Below are positions 1-5,267 of a stretch of DNA of 6,467 nucleotides, in pieces; position 1 is the first letter of the stretch; each line of letters starts with the position of its first letter. The notes under the pieces are model-generated. The model was not told the origin of the DNA. It saw only the letters and a list, made by a program, of their open reading frames with translations, and ran no database searches. The position numbers were made by a program, and so were the translations under genes. Location of the stretch: positions 9,375-15,841 of the forward strand of contig PQAI01000261.1 in the NCBI GenBank assembly GCA_003105245.1, read 5' to 3'. The stretch is from Betaproteobacteria bacterium. Lineage in GTDB: Bacteria; Pseudomonadota; Gammaproteobacteria; Burkholderiales; Usitatibacteraceae.

Positions 1-86
1 CCCATCCTGCGCGCGGTGGCGACCGCGAACTCCTCGGTCCACTCGCGCGGGTCGACGAGGTAGCCGTCGGCGTCCAGAACAGGCAT
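1..86 (-). CDS. TusE/DsrC-family sulfur-relay protein (N-terminal fragment)
   Basis: Only the first 28 codons are present; the gene runs off the left edge. The visible protein begins MPVLDADGYLVD and continues with PREWTEEFAV. This matches the N-terminus of the TusE/DsrC/DsvC family, which has an early acidic-G-Y-L turn followed by a W-(S/T)-E helix. Family members carry persulfide sulfur on C-terminal cysteines, either in tRNA 2-thiouridine synthesis (TusE) or in dissimilatory sulfur metabolism (DsrC). The cysteines that would separate these roles lie outside the window. I chose the ATG at 86-84. An in-frame ATG at 104-102 exists, but the predicted transcript starts at about 105, which would leave that codon without a leader. 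The sequence GGAAGG at 102-97 then serves the downstream ATG. Family assignment is by recognition of a short stretch, so it is good but not certain. Confidence 0.75.
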   Translation of the reverse strand, partial: MPVLDADGYLVDPREWTEEFAVATARRM

Positions 87-96
87 GTTGGATACA

Positions 97-102
97 CCTT
101 CC
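97..102 (-). promoter_or_regulatory. Ribosome binding site deciding the TusE/DsrC-like start
   Basis: The purine stretch GGAAGG on the minus strand lies 10 bases before the ATG at 86-84. It overlaps the codons just after the alternative ATG at 104. Because the predicted transcript begins at about 105, this site supports the shorter protein. Confidence 0.5.
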
Positions 103-111
103 ATGCCGGCG

Positions 112-139
112 ATGATAGCCAATCGGACCGGCGTGTCAA
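112..139 (-). promoter_or_regulatory. Sigma-70-type promoter of the TusE/DsrC-like gene
   Basis: On the minus strand a perfect -35 box TTGACA (139-134) and a five-of-six -10 box TATCAT (117-112) are separated by 16 bases. Transcription would start near 105, leaving a leader of about 19 nucleotides before the ATG at 86. This is the clearest housekeeping-type promoter in the window, and it stands out in an AT-richer patch between divergent genes. It was read by eye and not scored. Confidence 0.7.
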
Positions 140-235
140 TCAATGTCCGAGACTTCGTAGGGACTTTGAGGAGGGTCAGCCCGGCGCGCGGGACCGCGGC
201 GCACACTGCGGGCGTCTTCCCACCGACATCGCACC

Positions 236-1534
236 GTGAGCCGACCGCTCGACCGACCGCTGGACCGCGCCGAGGCCTTCTTCTGGTTCCTCGACCGCTG
301 CTCGTCGATGAACTTCGCGATCCTGGCCGAAGGCAGCGGGCCGCTCGAGGCGGACCGGCTCGAGGCCGCCCTGGCGCGGGCGCAGGAAAGGCACCCGGCC
401 CTCGCGGTCGCGATCGACACCGACGCCGCCGGACGGCTCGCCTTCGTGCCTCGCCCGGGCGCGGCTGCCGCCTTCACGCGCGAGGCGGCCGGCGAGGACT
501 GGCACGCGGCGCTGGCCGCGCGGCTGGCGGTGCCCTTCGGGCTTGGCGAGGCGCCGCTCGTGCGCGCGCACTGGTTCGGGCTGCCCGCGGGGCGCTGGGC
601 CTTCGCGGTGGTCTTCCACCACGCGATCGGCGACGGCCGGTCGGGGTTTCGCCTCGCGGCGGAGCTGATCGACGACGCGCGCGGCGCGGGCGGCGCCCGG
701 GACCCCGTCGCGCCGAGGCCTTCCCTGATGGCGCTCTTTCCCGAGGCGCTCGCGGGCGACGCGGGCCTTGCCCGGGCGCAGGCCTGGAAGGCCGAGCTCA
801 AGGCCGAGCCGCTTCGCGCCGACGCGGTTCCCGGATTCCGCCGCGAGGAGGGTGGCGAGGTTCGCCCGGCCATCCACGCCCTGCGATTCGACGAGCGCGT
901 CGTGGAGGGGCTCGCGGCGCGGGCGCGCCTGGAGGGCGCCAGCGTGCACGGGCTCATCGGCGCCGCGGAGCTCCTGGCCGCGCGAAGCCTCTTCGAAGGC
1001 GAAGCGAGCCCCACGCTCATGCTCACCAGCCCCGTGGACCTGCGCGGCAGCCTCGCGGCCCCCGTGGACGACGCCACGCCGGGCTTCTACGTGACCCTGC
1101 TTTCCTCGCTCGCCCGGGTGGGCGGGCCGGAGAGCCTGGGCGCGCTGGCGGGGCATCTCACGCGCGACCTGCGGCGCCAGATCGGGCAGGGCTGCGGGCA
1201 CCTCTTCTACCACCTGGCGGCGCCGGCCGAGACGATCCCGCCGACGGCCGAGGGCGTCGCGGGATTCCGGGCGTGGATGCGGCGCATGCCGCCGGCGTTC
1301 CTGCTGAGCAACGTCGGGCGCGCGGGATCGATGCCCGAGGCGGGCGGGGTGAGCGTGCGCGAGATCTCCTTCGCGCTCTGCCCGATGGCGCACCAGCCGC
1401 TGTTCGTCGCGGCGAGCACCTGGGGCGGGCGGCTCGCCCTCAACGTCGTGCACGACGCGGCGAGGCTCCCCGGCGCGACGGCCGGCGCGCTGGCGTCCCG
1501 CATGCGGGAGCTGCTGCTCGCCGCGGCCGGCTGA
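236..1534 (+). CDS. Stand-alone condensation-domain-like acyltransferase (HHxxxDG family)
   Basis: A 432-residue protein of the chloramphenicol-acetyltransferase-like fold that also covers NRPS condensation domains, PapA-type acyltransferases and wax-ester synthases. Seen directly are HHAIGDG at residues 128-134, which fits the catalytic HHxxxDG motif with His129 as the likely general base, a PVDLRGSL stretch and a later LLSNVGRAG stretch at the usual relative positions. No signal peptide, membrane segment or carrier domain is visible. The length fits one complete two-lobed domain. The GTG at 236 is chosen because the family-like segment (LDRAEAFFWFLDR) begins within a few residues of it. The in-frame stop at 167-169 limits extension, and the next ATG (308) would cut into the fold. 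No convincing ribosome site precedes the GTG. The acyl donor and acceptor cannot be told from the sequence. A transfer of an acyl or thioester-bound group to an alcohol or amine is expected from the family. Confidence 0.8.
   Translation: MSRPLDRPLDRAEAFFWFLDRCSSMNFAILAEGSGPLEADRLEAALARAQERHPALAVAIDTDAAGRLAFVPRPGAAAAFTREAAGEDWHAALAARLAVPFGLGEAPLVRAHWFGLPAGRWAFAVVFHHAIGDGRSGFRLAAELIDDARGAGGARDPVAPRPSLMALFPEALAGDAGLARAQAWKAELKAEPLRADAVPGFRREEGGEVRPAIHALRFDERVVEGLAARARLEGASVHGLIGAAELLAARSLFEGEASPTLMLTSPVDLRGSLAAPVDDATPGFYVTLLSSLARVGGPESLGALAGHLTRDLRRQIGQGCGHLFYHLAAPAETIPPTAEGVAGFRAWMRRMPPAFLLSNVGRAGSMPEAGGVSVREISFALCPMAHQPLFVAASTWGGRLALNVVHDAARLPGATAGALASRMRELLLAAAG
242..265 (+). repeat. In-frame 12-bp tandem duplication
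   Basis: CGACCGCTCGAC (242-253) is followed at once by CGACCGCTGGAC (254-265), with 11 of 12 bases identical. It encodes RPLD twice at residues 3-10 of the acyltransferase. It looks like a small slippage duplication at the extreme N-terminus, where it is unlikely to disturb the fold. Confidence 0.7.
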
Positions 1535-2668
1535 TCAGCCGACGCGGTCCTCGCGGAATTGCGCCTGGATCTCCTCGACGGCCTCGGGGTTGTCCACGAG
1601 CGCGCGGACGCAGTCGGGGTCGAGGTGCGTGCCGGCGAGCTGCTCGAGCATCATGAAGGCCGTCCCGTTCGGGATGGCCTCCTTGTACGGGCGCCGGCTG
1701 GTGAGCGCGTCGAAGACGTCGGCGGTGGCCACGATCCGGGCCTCGATGGGGATGGACTCGCCCGCCAGGCCGTAGGGGTAGCCGTGGCCGTCGACCCGCT
1801 CGTGGTGGTAGAGCACGATGTTCCTCACGATCTCGCTGTCGGCGAGCATGTCGATCCCGAAGTTCGTGAGCAGGTCGTCGAGGATGGCCAGTCCCCGGTT
1901 CGCGTGCGTCCGCATCACGTCCATCTCGGCGTCGGTGAGGCCCTCGGGCTTGAGCAGGATCGCGTCCGGGATGCCGATCTTGCCGATGTCGTGCAGGGGC
2001 GCGTAGGCCTGCAGGCACTCGATGGTCTCGTCCTCGAGGAGGTGCTTGTCGGCGACGCCGCGGGCGATGAGGCGGACGTAGCGCGACATCCGGTCGAGGT
2101 GGCTGCCGGTCTCCGAGTCGCGCGCGTGCACGATGTGGCGGGCGCTCTCGAGCGCCGCCGAGAGCGTGCGGATGGAGGCGAGCTCCTGGATCACCAGCAG
2201 GCACACGAGGTGGCCGAAGATGTCGAGCTGCGCGAGCGCGGTCTCGGTGAAGACGTCCGCCTGCCGGGAATTGAAGAACACGAAGCCCAGGAACGTTCCG
2301 TTCGAGAACATGGGCATCGTGTAGCTCGCCGCGTAGCCCGCCCGCCCCAGGCGCTTCGCGTGCTCGCTCTCGGCCGTCTCGAAGGTGAGCATGTTCTGGA
2401 TGACGCGCGGGCGCTTCTCGTCCAGGAGCTTCCTGAGGGACGGCAGTTCCCCCATCGGCACCTGGTAGTGCGGCAGGGGGTCGTCGCCGTCGCTCGAGTG
2501 GATGAAGGTCTTGAGGTAGGTCGTCTTGGGGTCGTAGACGGCCACGGCGATGCGCGCCACGAAGGGCAGGAAGGAGCGAACCGCCCAGTGGATCTCGCGG
2601 ATCCTGGCGCGCAGCGGTCCGTCGGCGTTGAGCGCCTGCAGGACGTCGTTGTGCGCCTGGGCGGTCAT
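1535..2668 (-). CDS. GAF plus HD-GYP domain cyclic-di-GMP phosphodiesterase
   Basis: A 377-residue soluble protein. Residues about 20-165 resemble a GAF sensor domain (strand AVAVYDPKTTYLKTF, then a YTMPMFSNGTFLGFVFFNS core). Residues about 170-365 are an HD-GYP domain: ETGSH at 187-191 with His190, HDIGKIGIPD starting at His226-Asp227 with Lys230, His255, HHERVDGHGYP at 288-298 and Asp317 in ATADVFDAL. All the metal-binding and signature residues I can place are present, so it should hydrolyse cyclic-di-GMP to pGpG or GMP (family knowledge). The GAF ligand is unknown. The open frame continues upstream to 3217, but that part only shadows the regulator gene. The ATG at 2668-2666 overlaps the regulator stop as ATGA, and GGAAGGA lies 4 bases before it (2679-2673). 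Its stop directly abuts the stop of the convergent acyltransferase. It is a separate protein with no receiver domain of its own, so control by the neighbouring kinase would be transcriptional or indirect. Confidence 0.92.
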   Translation of the reverse strand: MTAQAHNDVLQALNADGPLRARIREIHWAVRSFLPFVARIAVAVYDPKTTYLKTFIHSSDGDDPLPHYQVPMGELPSLRKLLDEKRPRVIQNMLTFETAESEHAKRLGRAGYAASYTMPMFSNGTFLGFVFFNSRQADVFTETALAQLDIFGHLVCLLVIQELASIRTLSAALESARHIVHARDSETGSHLDRMSRYVRLIARGVADKHLLEDETIECLQAYAPLHDIGKIGIPDAILLKPEGLTDAEMDVMRTHANRGLAILDDLLTNFGIDMLADSEIVRNIVLYHHERVDGHGYPYGLAGESIPIEARIVATADVFDALTSRRPYKEAIPNGTAFMMLEQLAGTHLDPDCVRALVDNPEAVEEIQAQFREDRVG

Positions 2669-3318
2669 TGCGTCCTTCCGCGCGGCGGCGAGGGCGTGGG
2701 CTTGATACCGAGCTTGTCGGCGGCGCGCACGAGGTCGGCCACCGAGCGAACCCGCATCTTCTCCATGATGCGCCCGCGGTGGACCTTCACCGTCTTCTCC
2801 GTCGTGCCGATCTCGGCCGCGATGACCTTGTTGCGCTTTCCGGCGATGACGTGCGTGAGCACCTCGCGCTCGCGTGGCGTGAGGCTGCCGTAGTTGAGCG
2901 CGATGTCGCGCTTGGCGGACTTGTCGGACCACGCGAGGCGCGCCCGGTCGATCGCCCGCGAGAGCGCGGCGAGGAGGGTCGCGGCCTCGACGGGCTTGAG
3001 CAGGAAGTCGACGGCGCCCCGCTTCATCGAGGTGACGGCGCCGGGCACGTCGCCGTGGCCGGTGAGGAAGACCACCGCGATCTCCGGGCGCACCGCCTGC
3101 ATGCGGCCGTGCAGTTCCAGGCCGCTCTTGCCCGGCAGCCCGATGTCCAGGAGGGCGCAGCTCGGGCCGTTGACGGCGGGCAGGTGGTCGAGGAACTCCT
3201 CCGCCGTGGCGAAGCACAGCGGCTCGACGCCTTCGGCGCGAAGCAGGCGCGTGAGCGAGGTTCGCACGGACGGGTCGTCGTCGACGATGAAGAGGCTCAC
3301 GCCTTCGGCGGCGATCAT
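2665..3318 (-). CDS. FixJ-family response regulator (receiver plus LuxR-type HTH)
   Basis: A 217-residue cytoplasmic transcription factor. The receiver domain (about 8-125) has the acidic pocket DDD at 13-15, phospho-acceptor Asp58 in LLDIGLPG, Thr86 in FLTGHGD and Lys108 in LLKP. A linker leads to a LuxR/GerE-type helix-turn-helix at about 144-205, opening with LTPREREVL and with the recognition region TEKTVKVHRGRIMEKM. The layout and motifs are those of FixJ, TodT and TtrR regulators, which dimerise and bind DNA on phosphorylation. The ATG at 3318-3316 overlaps the TGA of the kinase gene, with GGGAG 10 bases upstream (3333-3329). The cognate kinase is therefore almost certainly the gene before it. 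The final 12 or so residues are a proline- and arginine-rich tail without obvious function. No target operator could be recognised in the window. Confidence 0.93.
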   Translation of the reverse strand: MIAAEGVSLFIVDDDPSVRTSLTRLLRAEGVEPLCFATAEEFLDHLPAVNGPSCALLDIGLPGKSGLELHGRMQAVRPEIAVVFLTGHGDVPGAVTSMKRGAVDFLLKPVEAATLLAALSRAIDRARLAWSDKSAKRDIALNYGSLTPREREVLTHVIAGKRNKVIAAEIGTTEKTVKVHRGRIMEKMRVRSVADLVRAADKLGIKPTPSPPRGRTQ

Positions 3319-4484
3319 GGGGGCTCTGCTCCCGGAAGGTGGATGGTGAAGGTGAGTCCGCGGCCGCGGTTGCGGGCGACGTCGAGCCGGCCGCCGTGCG
3401 CCTCGACGAGCGAGCGCGTGACGAGCAGGCCCAGGCCGGTGCCGCGGTCCTTGGTGGTGTGGAAGGTCTGCGCCATGCGCTTGAGCGTCGCGTCGTCGGC
3501 GCCGTGCCCGGAGTCGGTGACCGAAAGTCGCACGCCGTCCCTTTCCGCCCGCAGCGCGATCCGCAGGGTGCGCGCGGCGCGCGCGGGATTGTCCTCCATG
3601 GCCTCGATGGCGTTGAGGACGAGGTTGAGGACGGCCTGGTAGAGCTGGACCGGGTCCGCCGTGACCGGCGGCAGGGATTCGGGGCAGTCGAGCGTGGAGG
3701 CGACCCGGGCGTGCCGCAGCCGCACGCGCGTGAATTCCAGGACCTCCGCGGCGATGCGCCCGGCGTCGACGGGCTCGGCCGCCACCGGCTGCTTGCGCAC
3801 CAGCCGGTGCGCGCGAAGGATGATCTCGCCTGCGCGCCGCGCGTCCTCGCGGATCGCCTCGAGCGCCTCGCGGACCTCGCCGGTGTCCCGGCTCGCGAGG
3901 AAGCGAAGGGCCGCCTCGGCGTTGGCCACGATGGCCGCCAGGGGCTGGTTCACCTCGTGCGCAAGCGAGGCCCCGAGGGCGGCGACGGTGCGCACGCGCG
4001 CGGCGTGGGCCACCGTGTCGCGAAGCTCGTGCTCGCGCTCGCGCGACAGGTGCAGCTCGGTCACGTCCGACTGCGTTCCCACGTGATGCGTCACCTTGCC
4101 GCTCGCGTCCCGGATGGGGGCGATGCGCAGGAAGTTCCAGAACGGCGTGCCGTCCTTGCGGTAGTTGAGGATCTCGCCCTGGAAGACCTTGCCCTGCTGC
4201 AGCGCGATGGCGATCTGCTTGACCGTCTCGCGGTCGGTGCCGGGGCCCTGCACCATGCGGCAGTTCGTGCCGAGGATCTCGTCGGCCGAGTAGCCCACCA
4301 GGCGCTCGAAGGACGGGCTCACGTACACGATGGGCGCGTCGGGGCGCGTGGCGTCCGAGATCACGATGCCGTCGTCGGCGACGTCGAGCGCGGCGGCCTT
4401 GAGCCAGGCGTCCACCTCGGGAGCGAGCGGCGCGGCCTCGCGGCGGACGGCTTGCAGTCGGGCGGCGTTCTTGCGCTCGGCCAT
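3315..4484 (-). CDS. LOV-domain (blue-light type) histidine kinase
   Basis: A 389-residue soluble kinase without membrane segments. Residues about 35-143 form a LOV-type PAS domain. GTNCRMVQG at 72-80 contains the photo-reactive Cys75 with Asn74, Arg76 and Gln79. Asn107 (LNYRKDG), Asn117 (PFWN) and Gln138 (GTQSDVTE) sit at exactly the spacing of the flavin contacts in plant phototropin-type LOV2 domains. The equivalent of the second phosphate-contacting arginine is Ala92, and the usual Phe-Leu after NCR is Met-Val. A 33-residue, probably coiled linker leads to the phospho-acceptor His176 in LAHEVNQPL, of the FixL/DctB/TtrS kinase style. The ATP-binding domain shows Asn287/Asn291 (LNLVLNAIEAM), DSGHGAD at 324-330, FHTTK and TGLGL. 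By family knowledge, blue light forms a Cys75-flavin adduct that alters kinase activity. The ATG at 4484 follows the upstream stop by 7 bases, and the ribosome site is weak, suggesting coupled translation. The 3' end overlaps the regulator as ATGA. Confidence 0.9.
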   Translation of the reverse strand: MAERKNAARLQAVRREAAPLAPEVDAWLKAAALDVADDGIVISDATRPDAPIVYVSPSFERLVGYSADEILGTNCRMVQGPGTDRETVKQIAIALQQGKVFQGEILNYRKDGTPFWNFLRIAPIRDASGKVTHHVGTQSDVTELHLSREREHELRDTVAHAARVRTVAALGASLAHEVNQPLAAIVANAEAALRFLASRDTGEVREALEAIREDARRAGEIILRAHRLVRKQPVAAEPVDAGRIAAEVLEFTRVRLRHARVASTLDCPESLPPVTADPVQLYQAVLNLVLNAIEAMEDNPARAARTLRIALRAERDGVRLSVTDSGHGADDATLKRMAQTFHTTKDRGTGLGLLVTRSLVEAHGGRLDVARNRGRGLTFTIHLPGAEPP

Positions 4485-4491
4485 CGCGGCT

Positions 4492-5205
4492 TTAGCCCGT
4501 GTAGGTGCGCAGGCGCTCGACGTCGGGCACCGTGACCGAGCGGCCCTCCATCACGATGAGGCCCGCGTCGGCGAGCTCGTGCAGGATGCGCGAGAAGTAC
4601 TCCGGCGTGAGGTTCAGGCGCGAGGCGACGATCATCTTGTTGGCCGGGAGCGTGACGCTGGTCGACTTGGCCGAGCCGTCGGAGAGCGCGTCGTCGCGCA
4701 GCAGGTAGCCGATCACGCGCTCCAGGCCCGAGCGCAGCGAGTACGCCTCCACGTCGCGGATGAGCTGGTGGAGCTTGCGCGACATCCCCGCGAGGAGCCG
4801 CCGGGAGAAGCGCGGGTCGCGCTCGATCTCCTCGAAGACGAGGGCCTTGGAGACGTGCAGAAGGAGGGAATCCTTGAGCGCCTGGGCGGACACGACGTAG
4901 GGCATGTCCATGAAGAGGATGGCTTCGCCGAAGGAGATGCCGGGGCCCATGATCTCGATCACCTTCTCGGAGCCCTGCGGCGAGGTGACGAAGAGCTTCA
5001 CCTGCCCGTAGAGGACCACGTGGAAGCCCTCGCAGCGCTCGCCCCGGCTGAAGAGCGCCTCGCCCTTGGCCGCGTAGATGCGCCGGGTGCCCGCCGCGAT
5101 GCGCTTGATCTCCTCGGGAGTCAGGTCGCTGAAGAGGGGCAGGTTGACGAGGAACTGCTCGACCGGGATGTCCGGCCCGCGCGTGCGCGACTCTCCGGTT
5201 TGCAT
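4492..5205 (-). CDS. Crp/Fnr-family transcriptional regulator, FixK/Dnr-like
   Basis: A 237-residue regulator. Residues about 20-135 form a cyclic-nucleotide-binding-type beta-roll (GEALFSRGERCEGFHVV, then SFGEAILF). A long dimerisation helix follows at about 135-160, then a winged HTH at about 163-232. The recognition helix reads TPEYFSRIL with Glu202, Ser205 and Arg206. This is the E..SR pattern by which Fnr-type proteins read TTGAT half-sites. Crp's cAMP-contacting Arg-Ser pair is replaced by Val104-Val105, so cAMP is not the likely effector. There is one cysteine only (Cys58), so no Fnr iron-sulfur cluster can form. What it senses, if anything, is open; FixK-type proteins act without a ligand and Dnr types sense NO through haem. 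The ATG at 5205 is the only good start and its leader is C-rich with no clear ribosome site. It lies 51 bases after the CtaA-like gene and 7 bases before the LOV kinase. Confidence 0.9.
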   Translation of the reverse strand: MQTGESRTRGPDIPVEQFLVNLPLFSDLTPEEIKRIAAGTRRIYAAKGEALFSRGERCEGFHVVLYGQVKLFVTSPQGSEKVIEIMGPGISFGEAILFMDMPYVVSAQALKDSLLLHVSKALVFEEIERDPRFSRRLLAGMSRKLHQLIRDVEAYSLRSGLERVIGYLLRDDALSDGSAKSTSVTLPANKMIVASRLNLTPEYFSRILHELADAGLIVMEGRSVTVPDVERLRTYTG

Positions 5206-5237
5206 GGCGGCTGGGGGCGGGGGCGGGAATTTCCCCC

Positions 5238-5243
5238 ATGATA
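5238..5243 (-). promoter_or_regulatory. Possible -10 element before the Crp/Fnr gene
   Basis: TATCAT on the minus strand (5243-5238) matches five of six bases of a -10 box, but no recognisable -35 box lies 16-18 bases upstream. An activator-dependent promoter is possible. Directly downstream is a small dyad, GGGAA-T-TTCCC (5225-5235). The short 51-base gap contains nothing else that looks regulatory. Confidence 0.25.
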
Positions 5244-5244
5244 C

Positions 5245-5267
5245 CCCGGCCGTGGCCTAGGGCCGGG
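5245..5267 (-). repeat. GC-rich inverted repeat over the stop of the CtaA-like gene
   Basis: CCCGGCC (5245-5251) and GGCCGGG (5261-5267) are perfect reverse complements around a 9-base loop that contains the TAG stop at 5259-5257. The RNA hairpin would sit between the oxidase-related genes and the regulator genes. No T-tract follows on the minus strand, so it is not a normal intrinsic terminator. It could stabilise the upstream mRNA end, weaken read-through, or be chance in GC-rich DNA. Confidence 0.35.

Noticed and set aside
88..116. Plus-strand promoter for the acyltransferase (TTGGAT, 17 bases, GATGAT)
   Set aside because: Both boxes are poor matches and the region is already explained by the minus-strand promoter and gene start.
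130..143. Fnr/Dnr-type box upstream of the TusE/DsrC-like gene (TTGAT on the minus strand)
   Set aside because: Only the left half-site is present. The right half reads ACGCC in place of ATCAA, and the stretch overlaps the -35 box.
169..175. Purine stretch GAGGAGG as ribosome site for the acyltransferase
   Set aside because: No ATG, GTG or TTG lies 4-12 bases downstream, and the chosen GTG is about 60 bases away.
136..1453. Two long minus-strand open frames opposite the acyltransferase
   Set aside because: Their translations are Arg/Ala/Pro-rich and lack domain motifs, while the plus strand encodes a coherent HHxxxDG protein. They are GC-driven antisense shadows.
85..1656. Plus-strand open frame of 523 codons overlapping the acyltransferase in another frame
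   Set aside because: The product is low-complexity Arg/Gly/Pro sequence with no recognisable fold, and it runs across the tail-to-tail junction. It is a shadow frame.
1559..2893. Plus-strand open frame opposite the HD-GYP gene
   Set aside because: It is rich in Val/Glu/Arg dipeptides typical of reading opposite a high-GC gene. The minus strand carries full HD-GYP and receiver motifs.
2669..3217. Upstream extension of the HD-GYP protein to 560 residues
   Set aside because: The added residues are the out-of-frame regulator gene. The ATG at 2668 has a good ribosome site and forms an ATGA overlap with the regulator stop.
3339..4535. Plus-strand open frame opposite the LOV kinase
   Set aside because: No domain is visible, and the minus-strand frame has every kinase and LOV motif.
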